Source: Streptomyces coffeae (GTDB taxonomy: Bacteria; Actinomycetota; Actinomycetes; Streptomycetales; Streptomycetaceae). Taken from it: a stretch of DNA of 64,000 bases. Numbering within the stretch: position 1 is the stretch's first letter; every line of letters begins with the position of its first letter. Both the position numbers and the translations under genes were made by a program. This document shows positions 1-10,253 of this stretch, one piece after another. Under the pieces are notes generated by a model that saw only the letters and a list, made by a program, of their open reading frames with translations, was not told the origin of the DNA and did not search any database. The stretch covers positions 186,001 through 250,000 of the forward strand of contig NZ_JAERRF010000011.1 in assembly GCF_016741875.1 (NCBI RefSeq). The letters run 5' to 3'.

Positions 1-1052
1 TCGTCCTGGGTCATCCCGGTGGTGGTGTCGCTGTTCGTCCAGCCGAACGGCCACAGCACCAGCTCGCTGTAGGTGTGGAAGTCGATGGCGGCCTTGAGCT
101 GCTGCTTTCCGCCGACCACCCGGCTGCGGGCGAAGTCCGCGACCACCTTGACCTCGGGGGCGGACTCGGCGCGGGCTCCGCGGTAGGTCTCGGACCCGGG
201 GGAGCCTGAGGAGCCGCCGCAGCAGCCCCATTTGAAGTCCCAGTTGCGATTGAGGTCGGTGCCGACGGACGAAGAGCCGGAATTGGGCTGGCGGTTCTTG
301 CGCCAGCTCCGGTACTGACCGGTGGCGATGTCGTACTCACCGCCGTCCGGGTTGAGGTCGGGGACGATCCAGATCTCGCGCCCGTCGACCGCCTTGGTGA
401 TGCGGGAGTCGCTGCCGTAGCCGGTGGTCAGCTTGTTCACCAGATAGAGGGCCATCTCCACCGTGAGGTGCTCGCGCGCGTGCTGGTGAGCGGTGAACAG
501 CACCTCGGGCTCGTCCTCGTCGGTGGCCACATTGTCGCTGATCTTGAGGGCGACGATGTCCCGGCCCTCGTACGACTTTCCGATGACGCGCTTGCTCAAG
601 ATGGTGGGGTGCGCGGCGATCGCCTTGTCGATTTCGGCGTTGGCCTCGGCGTAGTTGTGGTACCCCGCATCGGCGGAGGGGAAGTCGAAGTGCTTGGCCC
701 GGCCCTCGGCGCGGTCGGGCGGGCCGCCCAGCCGGCTGAGCCGGTAGCCGAGCGCGCGCAGCCGTTTCGCCTGCGCGGCGTTGGCGGTGACCACGAGGGA
801 GCGGGCGTCCACCTCGTCGATGGAAACGCCGGTGGCGGTGATGGCGGAACGCTCCGCCGGGGTGGCCGGGCCCGCGACCTCGTACTGGACGACCTGTTCG
901 TCGTCCGTGGCCGTGGGTGTGCTCCCGGCCGTGGCCTCGGGCGCGTGACCGGAAGCCGGGTCGTCGGCTTCGGCGGCGATGGGGGCGGCGAGGGCGAGGG
1001 CCAGCAGGGCGGCGAGGGCGGTGGCCCGTTTGCCGCGGATGCGTCGTCGCAT
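1..1052 (-). CDS. Secreted zinc carboxypeptidase (M14), partial
   Basis: The gene runs off the left edge; about 350 N-terminal codons are visible. The N-terminus is a signal peptide (MRRRIRGKRATALAALLAL..., then AAEA). A propeptide-like region follows, then a zinc carboxypeptidase domain from about residue 125. Zinc-ligand motif HARE is at 191-194, followed by DLNRNWDF with the substrate-binding Asn/Arg, and DFHTYSE near 326 with the third zinc His. M14 enzymes remove C-terminal amino acids from peptides; this one should be exported. The ATG at 1052 follows CCAGGAGA on the minus strand. It is divergent from the protease at 1197, so the 144 bp between them should hold both promoters. The catalytic Glu lies outside the window. 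Confidence 0.9.
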   Translation of the reverse strand, partial: MRRRIRGKRATALAALLALALAAPIAAEADDPASGHAPEATAGSTPTATDDEQVVQYEVAGPATPAERSAITATGVSIDEVDARSLVVTANAAQAKRLRALGYRLSRLGGPPDRAEGRAKHFDFPSADAGYHNYAEANAEIDKAIAAHPTILSKRVIGKSYEGRDIVALKISDNVATDEDEPEVLFTAHQHAREHLTVEMALYLVNKLTTGYGSDSRITKAVDGREIWIVPDLNPDGGEYDIATGQYRSWRKNRQPNSGSSSVGTDLNRNWDFKWGCCGGSSGSPGSETYRGARAESAPEVKVVADFARSRVVGGKQQLKAAIDFHTYSELVLWPFGWTNSDTTTGMTQD

Positions 1053-1196
1053 GAGTTCTCCTGGGGGGTGGTTTTCTCCTGTGGGGGTGAAAGACGAGCG
1101 ACTGCTGCGCCAGTGTTCGACCATGTGCATGACACGGTCAAGGGTGGGAAATGGTCGTCAGGGAAGGAACTTCTCATCGAGGGAAGGGAACCCCCC

Positions 1197-2087
1197 ATGA
1201 AAAGACCTCTCGCCGGTGCGCTGTCGGCCCTCTTACTCGCCGGGGCGGCCGTCCTGGGCACCGGCGCCACCCCCACGGCGGCCGCGACTCCCGCCGACTC
1301 CGCCGCCGCGTCCTCCGCATCGGTGGCCGGGGCCCCGAAGGCCGCGGCGGCCCGCGCGGTGGACTTCGCGGGCACGGTGGCGCTCAGCAACTGCTCGGGC
1401 TCCGTGGTGCGGACCCCGGGCTCCGCCGACACCGACCCCGCGCTGGTGCTCTCCAACGGCCACTGTCTGTCCAGCGGCTTCCCGTCCGCGGGCGAGGTGA
1501 TCGTCGACCAGCCGTCCAGCCGGAGCTTCACCCTGTTGAAGCGCTCGGGTGCCAGTGCGGGCACGCTCCGGGCCACCAAGGTCGCGTACGCGACGATGAC
1601 CGACACCGACATCTCGCTGTACGAACTGCGCTCGACATACGCCCAGATCGAGCAGCGGTACGGCATCAAGGCCCTCCAGCTGTCCGACAGCCACCCGGTC
1701 CAGGGCACCAGCATCAATGTGGTCTCCGGCTACTGGAAGAAGATCTACTCCTGCAATATCGACGGATTTGCATATCGCCTTAAGGAAGGTGAGTGGACCT
1801 GGAAGGATTCGGTCCGCTACACCTCCGCTTGTCACACGATTGGCGGAACGTCAGGTTCGCCCGTCGTGGACACCGCCTCCGGCAAGGTTGTGGCCGTCAA
1901 CAACACCGGCAACGAGAGCGGCGGCCAGTGCACCCTGAACAACCCCTGCGAGGTCGACGAGAACGGCACGGTGACGGTCCACCAGGGGATCAACTACGCC
2001 CAGCAGACCTACGGCATCACCAGGTGCGTGACCACCGGCAACAAGATCGACCTCGGACTGCCGGGGTGTGAGCTGCCCAAGCCCTGA
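1197..2087 (+). CDS. Secreted trypsin-like serine protease (S1 fold)
   Basis: The 296-residue product has an N-terminal signal peptide (MKRPLAGALSALLLAGAAVLG) and a short Ala-rich propeptide. The catalytic triad is readable: His89 in SNGHC, Asp138 in TDTDIS and Ser219 in GTSGSPV. Paired cysteines around the His and Ser loops fit an extracellular fold. The ATG at 1197 was chosen because GAGGGAAGGGAA lies just upstream and the signal peptide starts there; an open frame extends further upstream but is non-coding in character. It probably digests extracellular protein alongside the neighbouring carboxypeptidase. The exact substrate cannot be told from sequence. Confidence 0.9.
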   Translation: MKRPLAGALSALLLAGAAVLGTGATPTAAATPADSAAASSASVAGAPKAAAARAVDFAGTVALSNCSGSVVRTPGSADTDPALVLSNGHCLSSGFPSAGEVIVDQPSSRSFTLLKRSGASAGTLRATKVAYATMTDTDISLYELRSTYAQIEQRYGIKALQLSDSHPVQGTSINVVSGYWKKIYSCNIDGFAYRLKEGEWTWKDSVRYTSACHTIGGTSGSPVVDTASGKVVAVNNTGNESGGQCTLNNPCEVDENGTVTVHQGINYAQQTYGITRCVTTGNKIDLGLPGCELPKP

Positions 2088-2199
2088 CCGAACGGGGGTG
2101 CTGGCACCACCCCGCCCCGGGGGCGGCCACCAGTGCGCCCCCGGGCTACCGCACGGGAGGCTGGGGTCCTCGTCACACCGCATCAGAAACGGGGACCCC

Positions 2200-3483
2200 A
2201 TGCGTATCCACGCGGACCGCCGCACCACGGCCCGAGCGGCCGCCCTCTGCGCCGCGCTGCTGCTGGCGGGCACCGCCGTCCCGGCCACGGCCACGGCCGC
2301 CGCTCCCGCCGCCGGGACCTCGGTCTCCACGGCCGACGGAACGCGGCAGTTCGATGGACGGGGGACGCTGGTGTCGGCCGAACGGCTCTACCGCCTGGCC
2401 GGGCCGAAGGAGGTCGCCGCCGAGCTGACCTCCGCCGGGTTCGACGCGCGGACCGCCCGCTACGGCGTGGACGCCTACCGGCTGGTCTACCGCACGGTCG
2501 ACGCCCAGGGGCGGCCCACCACCGCCAGCGGGCTGCTGGTCCTCCCGCGCGGCGCCGACGGCAGGCTGCGCCCGGTGTCGTTCGCCCACGGCACCGGTGT
2601 CCACAAGAGCGACGCCCCCTCGATGCAGCGGCGCGACTTCCTCACCGGACCGCCCGTCACCTACGCCTCCGCCGGGTTCGCCGCGGTGGCCCCCGACTAC
2701 CTCGGGATGGGCACCGGCCCCGGACCCCACCCCTGGATGGACGTTCCGTCGGAGACCACCGCCTCCCTGGACATGCTCCGCGCCGCCCGCGCCTTCGCAC
2801 CGCGCACCGGCCACACCCTGGACCGCGAGGTGGCGGTCACCGGCTTCTCCCAGGGCGCCTCGGCCGCACTCGGCCTCGCCCGCGCCCTCCAGGCCGGGGA
2901 GGACCACTGGTTCCGGCTGGGCGCGCTGGCCCCGGTCAGCGGGGCGTACGACTTCGGCGGCACCGAGCTGCGGGCGCTGCTCGACGGCAGGCTGGAGACC
3001 AAGTCGAGCGTGGTCTACGCGGCGTACACCCTGGTCGCCTTCAACCGGCTGCACCCGGTGTACAGCAGCCCCGGTCAGGTGTTCCGGGCGCCCTACGCGA
3101 AGACCGTCGAGGCGCTGTTCGACGGTGCCCACACCGGGCGGCAGCTGATGGAGGGCACCCCGGACACCCTCGATGAACTGCTGACCCCGTACGGCCGCCG
3201 GATCCTCGAGAAGCCCACCGGGGGGATGGCCGCCGCGCTGCGCACCACCGACAGCGTCTGCACCGACTGGGCGCCGCGGGTGCCCACCCGGCTGTACCTG
3301 GCGCGGGGCGACGAGCAGGCCGCGGTGGAGAACACCGCGGTCTGCCGGGCCGCCCTGCGCCGCCAGGGGGTGGCTGCCCCGGTCGTCGACCTCGGGGCCG
3401 TCGACTACGAAGGCTCCCGCCATCTGGGCTCCAACGTCGCCGCGACCGCCGATATCGTCCGCTGGCTGCTCACCCTGCGGTAG
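2200..3483 (+). CDS. Secreted alpha/beta-hydrolase (lipase-like)
   Basis: The product has 427 residues with a signal peptide (CAALLLAGTAVPATATA). It is an alpha/beta-hydrolase of the secretory-lipase type. The nucleophile elbow is GFSQG with Ser217, after a strand carrying DREVAVTGFS. FAHGTGVHK near residue 128 is a likely oxyanion-hole region, and a late Asp (LARGDEQAAVE) and His (GSRHLGS) complete a plausible triad. Expected role is hydrolysis of extracellular esters or lipids. It lies 112 bp after the protease and is co-directional, but the gap is long enough for its own promoter. ATG 2200 was chosen because the signal peptide begins there. Confidence 0.8.
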   Translation: MRIHADRRTTARAAALCAALLLAGTAVPATATAAAPAAGTSVSTADGTRQFDGRGTLVSAERLYRLAGPKEVAAELTSAGFDARTARYGVDAYRLVYRTVDAQGRPTTASGLLVLPRGADGRLRPVSFAHGTGVHKSDAPSMQRRDFLTGPPVTYASAGFAAVAPDYLGMGTGPGPHPWMDVPSETTASLDMLRAARAFAPRTGHTLDREVAVTGFSQGASAALGLARALQAGEDHWFRLGALAPVSGAYDFGGTELRALLDGRLETKSSVVYAAYTLVAFNRLHPVYSSPGQVFRAPYAKTVEALFDGAHTGRQLMEGTPDTLDELLTPYGRRILEKPTGGMAAALRTTDSVCTDWAPRVPTRLYLARGDEQAAVENTAVCRAALRRQGVAAPVVDLGAVDYEGSRHLGSNVAATADIVRWLLTLR

Positions 3484-3507
3484 CGCAACCCCGGCGGCCG
3501 TCGGCGG

Positions 3508-4503
3508 CTACAGCCCGTGGACATGCGGGCCGACCGCCTTGGACCAGGCGTTCCCGTTCGCCGCGTCCCAGTTGGTGGACCAGGTCATCGCGCCCCGGAT
3601 CCCCGGGTAGGTCCGGGAGGGCTTGAAGCTCCCGCAGCCCGTGCCCTTGGCCAGACAGTCCAGCGCGGCGTTGACCACGCCCGGTTCGACATGGCCCGAG
3701 CCCGCGCCGCTCGGTGAGGCGGGGACGCCCAGGCCGACCTGCGACGGGTCGAGTCCGTTCTCCAACTGGACGCAGGCGAGGGCGGTGAGGAAGTCGACCG
3801 AGCCCTGGGAGTAGACCTTGCCGTCGCAGCCCACCATCGAACCACTGTTGTAGTACTGCATGTTGACCACCGTCAGGAAGTCCTTGATCCCCAGCGCGGT
3901 CTTGAAGTAGGCGGTCGACGACGACTGCATGTCGATCGTCTGGGGAGCCATGGTGACCACAACATCGCTCTTCTTGTCGTGGATCGCCCGGAGCGCCTTG
4001 GTCATATAGGTGGCGTCGAGCCCGTTCTCCAGGTCGATGTCGACCCCGTCGAAGCCGTACTCGTCCATCAGCCCGGTGATCGAGGAGGCGAAGGCGTTCG
4101 CCGAGGCGTCGTCGCTGACCGACACGGTGCCGTTCTGGCCGCCGACGGAGATGATGACCGACTTCCCGGCCGCCTGCTTGGCCTTGATGTCGTCCTTGAA
4201 CTGCTGCTCGCTGCTGTAGCCGACGGCCGGGTCGAGATGGAAGTCCACCGCGCCGGGCGTGCCCGTGGCGTCGGCGAAGGCGACCGCGATGATGTCGTAG
4301 TCGTCGGGCACATCGGCGAGCTTCTGCACGGTCGCGCCGTTGTCGAAGTTCTGCCAGTAGCCGGTGACGGCGTGGGCGGGGACGGCCGCGGCGGGGTGCG
4401 CCTCGGACGCGTTGGCGGTACCTGCCGCCAACAGCCCGCCGGTGCCCAGCGCGATCGCGGCCGCCGCGGTGAGCAGCCTCTTCCCGAACCTTGCGCGAAT
4501 CAC
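3508..4503 (-). CDS. Secreted chitinase, glycoside hydrolase family 18
   Basis: Signal peptide (KRLLTAAAAIALGTGGLLAA, cleaved near ANA-SEA), then a single GH18 barrel without an obvious binding module. The signature DGVDIDLE places the catalytic Glu at about residue 159; SVGG on beta-strand 3 and MQYYN on strand 6 also match GH18. It should cleave chitin outside the cell. The start is set at a GTG (4503): GGAGG lies 7 nt upstream of it, inside the first codons of the longer frame that begins with ATG at 4515. A DasR-like palindrome lies 78 nt upstream, so regulation by aminosugar phosphates is likely. Its stop is 24 bp from the convergent lipase. Confidence 0.88.
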   Translation of the reverse strand: MIRARFGKRLLTAAAAIALGTGGLLAAGTANASEAHPAAAVPAHAVTGYWQNFDNGATVQKLADVPDDYDIIAVAFADATGTPGAVDFHLDPAVGYSSEQQFKDDIKAKQAAGKSVIISVGGQNGTVSVSDDASANAFASSITGLMDEYGFDGVDIDLENGLDATYMTKALRAIHDKKSDVVVTMAPQTIDMQSSSTAYFKTALGIKDFLTVVNMQYYNSGSMVGCDGKVYSQGSVDFLTALACVQLENGLDPSQVGLGVPASPSGAGSGHVEPGVVNAALDCLAKGTGCGSFKPSRTYPGIRGAMTWSTNWDAANGNAWSKAVGPHVHGL

Positions 4504-4580
4504 GACAGCCTCCATACGTGGGGGGATGGGGGAGGTGGTGCGAGTGCGCGTCCAGGGGCCCCTGAGGCGTGCCGTACAAG

Positions 4581-4594
4581 TTGGTTCAGACCAA
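4581..4594. promoter_or_regulatory. Candidate DasR operator (dre) upstream of chitinase
   Basis: TTGGTTCAGACCAA is a near-perfect palindrome that matches 10 of 12 central positions of the DasR consensus TGGTCTAGACCA. It sits 78 nt upstream of the chitinase GTG, within promoter distance. In Streptomyces, DasR represses chitin and N-acetylglucosamine genes through such sites. The match is seen in the sequence; binding is inferred. Confidence 0.65.
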
Positions 4595-4761
4595 TACGGT
4601 TGTCAAGGGAAAGCGCGGCACACCACCGAACCAGGTGGCCGTAACACAGAGGAACTGTTCTCTCACGCGGCTTTCGTGGATAAAGTGACGATGCACCAGG
4701 ACCGGCAGTAACGACCTGCGGCCGCGGCCGCTCGGTGCCGATGTGAGACGGGGTAGCCGAC

Positions 4762-5670
4762 GTGCCCACCGCGATAGCAGTCACCGGCCGCGAGCTGGTG
4801 CTCCCGCCGCCCGACGGGCAGACCCCGTCGGCCGTTGTGCTCCGCCCGCCGGGGGAGCAGCCGCTCGACGACGCGCTCGCCGAGGTCGCCGCGCTGCTGG
4901 ACCGGCAGGGTCATCTGGTGGTGCTCTATCCCGCCGCGACCGCACCGACCGTCGTCCGCCGGCTGCACACCCTGCGCGCCGTGCTGGAGAGCGACCGGAT
5001 GGCGCTGGTGCCGCTCGAACTCCCGCCGCTGGCCGTCGCCGTGCTCGCCCGTCAGCTGCGCCAGCTCTCGCTGTCCGACGTCAGCCCCGGGGTGCTCGCC
5101 TGCTCCGCCCGGCTGCTGGCCCACTACATCCACGCCGGTGCGCTGCTCGGCAGTGTCGCCCGGCTGGACCGGGTGCCGGTCGGGCTCACCTCCCACGTCA
5201 AGTCCTGGCTGCCCGGCACCCATTTCGCGGTCCTCGCCCACCCCACCCCGCACCTGGTGAAGGCCGGTGGCGACGGGATGCTGCCCGCCCCCTCGTACAC
5301 CACCCGGATGACCGTCGCCGCCGGAGCGCTGAACAGCCATGGCTACCGGGACGGTTCGGTGGCCGGGCGGGAGGACTGGGTCACCGGGGCGCTCGCGCCC
5401 GCCTGGGGTATCCGGGATGTGGAGCTGGTGGAGCCGTCCGCCGACTCCGCCCGCTGGTGGGGCACGGCCAGGCTGATCGAGTTCGCGGCGGCCATCCCGG
5501 ATCTGTCCGTCCTCTACCAGCTCGTGGCGTCCGTGCGCCGAGAGGAGTGCCACTGGTGCGGTTTCGAACTCATCGGGGACCGCTGTGCGTTCTGCTCCGC
5601 GCCGGTGCCGCGCGGCGATGACATCCCCGCCCTGATCCCGCCTCACCGCCCCGTCCTGACCAGCCGGTAA
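4762..5670 (+). CDS. Uncharacterised protein with C-terminal zinc ribbon, next to Tad locus
   Basis: 302 residues, GTG start. No family was recognised for the first 260 residues, which are Leu- and Ala-rich, soluble-looking and without signal peptide or clear membrane helix. The C-terminus has two CxxC pairs (CHWCGF...CAFC), typical of a small zinc ribbon. It lies directly upstream of cpaB on the same strand, 36 bp apart, so it may be the first gene of the Tad operon. Function unknown; a role in pilus assembly or regulation is inferred from position only. Confidence 0.7.
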   Translation: MPTAIAVTGRELVLPPPDGQTPSAVVLRPPGEQPLDDALAEVAALLDRQGHLVVLYPAATAPTVVRRLHTLRAVLESDRMALVPLELPPLAVAVLARQLRQLSLSDVSPGVLACSARLLAHYIHAGALLGSVARLDRVPVGLTSHVKSWLPGTHFAVLAHPTPHLVKAGGDGMLPAPSYTTRMTVAAGALNSHGYRDGSVAGREDWVTGALAPAWGIRDVELVEPSADSARWWGTARLIEFAAAIPDLSVLYQLVASVRREECHWCGFELIGDRCAFCSAPVPRGDDIPALIPPHRPVLTSR

Positions 5671-5706
5671 ACATCCCCCGCGCCCCCGAACGAGGTTGTC
5701 CGTCCC

Positions 5707-6411
5707 ATGAATTCACGCCAGCGCCGCGGAGTCGTTCTGCTGCTCCTGTCGGGCCTGTGCGCCATCGGTGCGTTCGCCGGGGTGCTCTCCGTCATCGACG
5801 ACGTGGAGTCCAAGGTCGGACCCGAGACCACCGCCTACAAGCTCACCTCGGACATCCCCGCCTATCAGGCGCTGGACGCGGGGAATTTCGAGAAGGTCTC
5901 GATGCCGGAGCGGTGGGTGCCGTCCACCGCCGTCACCGATCTCGACGACATCCGCGGCAAGATAGCCGTGACTCCGCTGCGCAGAGGATCGCTGCTCCAG
6001 AACGACATGATCGTGAACCGGCCCGCGCTCAAGGCCGGACAGCAGGAGATCGCCATCATGATCGACGCGGCGACGGGCGTCGCGGGCAAGATCAACCCCG
6101 GTGCGAAGGTGAACATCTACGCGACCTTCGAGGGCAAGGGGCAGGACGACAAACCGGTCTCCAAGCTCATCGTCGCGGGCGCCCGCGTCATCGACGTCGG
6201 CAAGCTCACCGCCCTGGAGCCGGACCAGGACGACGAACGGCGCATCGACAAGGCGGTACCGATCACCTTCGCGCTCGACACCAAGAACGCCCAGCGCGTC
6301 GCGTACGCCGAGTCCTTCGCCTCGCATGTGCGGCTGGCGCTGGTCGCCCCCGGCGGGGACGGCCCGATAGCCCCCGGCGACCGCACCTACACCCTCGACG
6401 GCGACAAATGA
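5707..6411 (+). CDS. cpaB: Flp pilus assembly protein CpaB/RcpC
   Basis: 234 residues with an N-terminal membrane anchor (GVVLLLLSGLCAIGAFAGVL), then an SAF-type domain (about 40-110) containing the DLDDIRGKIAVTPLRRGSLL segment usual for CpaB. The second half (VNIYATFEGKG...) matches the RcpC/CpaB C-terminal domain. In Tad systems this protein is part of the envelope-spanning assembly apparatus. It heads the recognisable tad genes and is followed after 23 bp by the tadZ fusion, consistent with one operon. Confidence 0.85.
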   Translation: MNSRQRRGVVLLLLSGLCAIGAFAGVLSVIDDVESKVGPETTAYKLTSDIPAYQALDAGNFEKVSMPERWVPSTAVTDLDDIRGKIAVTPLRRGSLLQNDMIVNRPALKAGQQEIAIMIDAATGVAGKINPGAKVNIYATFEGKGQDDKPVSKLIVAGARVIDVGKLTALEPDQDDERRIDKAVPITFALDTKNAQRVAYAESFASHVRLALVAPGGDGPIAPGDRTYTLDGDK

Positions 6412-6434
6412 GTAATGAGTGAGGAGGTGCCGCG

Positions 6435-8213
6435 GTGACGATCAGGATTCTGCCGGCCGTCGGCGACCCCGACGCCGCCCGCTCCCTCGGCGGGCTGCTC
6501 GGCCAGCTGCCCGGTGTGGAGCCGTCGGCGCCCGTGGGCGACTCGACCCAGCTGCTCGACACCCTCGCCGCACTGGCCGCCGCCTCCCTGGAGGAGCTGC
6601 CGGAGGTTGTCCTCGTCCATGAACGCATCGCCCCGGCACCCGCGCTGGAGGTGATCCGGGAGATCGCGCTCCGCTTCCCGGCGGTGGGTGTGGTGCTGGT
6701 GACGGCGGACGCCGGGCCCGCGCTGTACTCGGCCGCCATGGACGCAGGAGCCCGGGGTATCGCCGGAATACCGCTGTCGTACGACGAGTTGGCGACCCGT
6801 GTGCACGGCGCCGCCCAGTGGGCCGGTGGTGTACGGCGCCACCTGGGCGGCGGCGGGGACACCCTCACCACCGGCCCCGGCGGACGGCTGGTCGCGGTGA
6901 CGGGCGCCAAGGGCGGCGTCGGTACGACCGTGACCGCCGTGCAGCTCGCGCTCGCCGCGCGGGCCGCGGGCCGTACAGTCGCCCTCGTCGACCTCGACCT
7001 CCAGTCCGGCGACATCGCCTCCTACCTCGACGTCCAGTTCCGCCGCTCGATCGCCGACCTGGCGCAGATCACCGATATCTCCCCGCGGGTGCTCCAGGAC
7101 GCGGTCTTCACCCACCAGACCGGCCTGGGGCTGCTGCTGGCACCCGGCGAGGGCGAACGCGGCGAGGAGGTGACCGACCGCACCGCCCGGCAGGTCATCG
7201 GCGCGCTGCGGTCGCGGTTCGAGCTCGTCGTCGTCGACTGCGGCACGCAGATGACCTCGGCGGGCGCGGCCGCCGTCGAGACCGCCGATATCGCGCTGCT
7301 GGTCACCACCCCGGACGTGGTCGCGGTCCGTGCCGCCAAGCGCATGGTGCGGCTGTGGGACCGGCTCCAGATCCGCAAGGCGGAGGAGACGGTCACCGTC
7401 GTCAACCGCCATTCCCGGCAGGCCGAGATCCAGCCGCAACTGGTCGCGCGCGCCACCGGTACCACGGTGGCGCGGACGGCGATCCCGGCCGGGTTCAAGG
7501 AGCTCCAGCCCGCCGTGGACTCCGGCCGGATGCAGGACCTGGACGCCAAGTCAGCCGTCAAACAGGCGCTGTGGGGGCTGGCCGGGGAACTCGGCCTGGT
7601 CGACTCGGCCTCCGGCAGCGGGGGTGGTGGCGGTGGCGGCCGCCGCGCCGCCCACCGGGGCGGCCACGCGGGCGGGTCCGGTGAGCGCACCCTGCCGGGG
7701 CTGCGGCGGCGCCGTGCCATCAGCGCGGGCGGCGCGGGGGGCTCCTCCGCGGGAGCGGAGCGAGGCACCGGTCCCGAGGCGCTGAACGAGGTCCCGCCGT
7801 CCTCGTCGACGACCGGTTCCTTCCTCCGCAAGCGCGGCGACCGCGGTCAGGTCACGGTCGAATTCCTGGGCATCCTTCCGCTGATCCTCACCGTGCTCGC
7901 GGTGATCTGGCAGTTCGTCCTCATCGGCTACACCTACTCACTGGCGGGCAACTCCGCGGACAAGGGCGCCCGCGCGGGCGCCGCCGCCGACGGCGGCCCG
8001 GCCGCCTGCCGTTCGGCGGCCGAGGAAGACATCCCGAGCGCCTGGCGGGGCAGTTCCTCGGTCTCCTGCGGAGCCGGTGCCGACGGCCTCTTCACCTCGA
8101 CGGTCCGCCTGAAGGTCCCCATCCTCTTCCCCGGCGGCGCCGACTTCCCCTTCACGGTCACCGGCACCGCAGGCGCGGCCGACGAATCGGACCTGGCGGG
8201 CGGCGATGAGTAG
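6435..8213 (+). CDS. TadZ/CpaE-like ATPase fused to a TadE-type pseudopilin
   Basis: 592 residues, GTG start after GAGGAGG. Residues 1-130 resemble the receiver-like domain of TadZ/CpaE. Residues 150-395 are a ParA/MinD-type ATPase with the deviant Walker A KGGVGTT near 160 and VALVDLDLQSGD. A Gly/Ser/Arg-rich linker runs to about 465. The rest is a TadE-type segment: DRG-QVTVEF (G471, Glu476) followed by a hydrophobic helix and a small extracellular domain with two cysteines. No in-frame start codon separates the parts, so they are translated as one chain. TadZ localises the pilus machine at the cytoplasmic face; TadE proteins are minor pilins. Cleavage at G471 could release the pilin part. 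Confidence 0.85.
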   Translation: MTIRILPAVGDPDAARSLGGLLGQLPGVEPSAPVGDSTQLLDTLAALAAASLEELPEVVLVHERIAPAPALEVIREIALRFPAVGVVLVTADAGPALYSAAMDAGARGIAGIPLSYDELATRVHGAAQWAGGVRRHLGGGGDTLTTGPGGRLVAVTGAKGGVGTTVTAVQLALAARAAGRTVALVDLDLQSGDIASYLDVQFRRSIADLAQITDISPRVLQDAVFTHQTGLGLLLAPGEGERGEEVTDRTARQVIGALRSRFELVVVDCGTQMTSAGAAAVETADIALLVTTPDVVAVRAAKRMVRLWDRLQIRKAEETVTVVNRHSRQAEIQPQLVARATGTTVARTAIPAGFKELQPAVDSGRMQDLDAKSAVKQALWGLAGELGLVDSASGSGGGGGGGRRAAHRGGHAGGSGERTLPGLRRRRAISAGGAGGSSAGAERGTGPEALNEVPPSSSTTGSFLRKRGDRGQVTVEFLGILPLILTVLAVIWQFVLIGYTYSLAGNSADKGARAGAAADGGPAACRSAAEEDIPSAWRGSSSVSCGAGADGLFTSTVRLKVPILFPGGADFPFTVTGTAGAADESDLAGGDE

Positions 8214-8867
8214 CCGCGTGCCCGCGCCGGTGCCCGGTGTCCCGCCGCGGGCCGTAGCCATGCGCGCGAAGCAGCGCGCGCAGGACCGCCGCGCCGTGGT
8301 GCTGTGGCCCGCGACGGCCGAACGGACCGGCGGTGGTGGGCCGGTGGCCCCGGCCGCGGTGGCACGCCCCGTCGTGGGCACGGCTCCCCACGGTGCGGCA
8401 GCGGGCGAGCCCTGTGCCGAGAGGGCCACGCGGCCCACAGCGGCCTCCGGCGGCCCGCTCGCGGCCGTTCCCCGGCGCCGCGACAAGGGCTCCGCCTCCA
8501 TCGAGTTCATCGGGTTCCTCCCGGTGCTGCTGATCGTCGCGCTCGCCGCCGTGCAGCTCGGGCTGGCCGCGTACACCGTGCAGCAGGCCGGGACCGCGGC
8601 GCGGGCGGCCGCGCGGACCGCCTCGCTGGACGAGCCGCGGACCAGCCCGGCCGCCGCCGGGCAGGCGGCGATGAGCGGCTGGCTGGCCGATGGGGCGGAG
8701 ATCACCAGCGGTGGCTGCGCGGGCGGACAGGCGCGGGCCACCGTGACCGTGGAGATCCCTCCTGTGATCCCCGGGTTCGACTTCGGCAGTGCCAGGAGGA
8801 GCGCCACGATGCCCTGCGACGACGCTTCGGACGACATCGGCGGGGCCGGGGCCGGGGGAGAGGGCCG

Positions 8868-8871
<4 letters not shown>
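8206..8871 (+). CDS. TadE-type minor pilin with long cytoplasmic N-terminus
   Basis: 221 residues. The first 90 are Pro/Ala/Arg-rich and disordered-looking. The prepilin-type motif DKG-SASIEF follows (G95, Glu100) with a hydrophobic stretch to about 118, then a short external domain with Cys in GGC and MPC. The gene overlaps the previous one by 8 nt, indicating translational coupling. The unusual feature is the roughly 95-residue stretch before the cleavage motif, far longer than a normal prepilin leader. A start further inside the frame is possible; none has a clear ribosome binding site. Confidence 0.75.
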
Positions 8872-10247
<1,376 letters not shown>

Positions 10248-10253
10248 CCGGGC

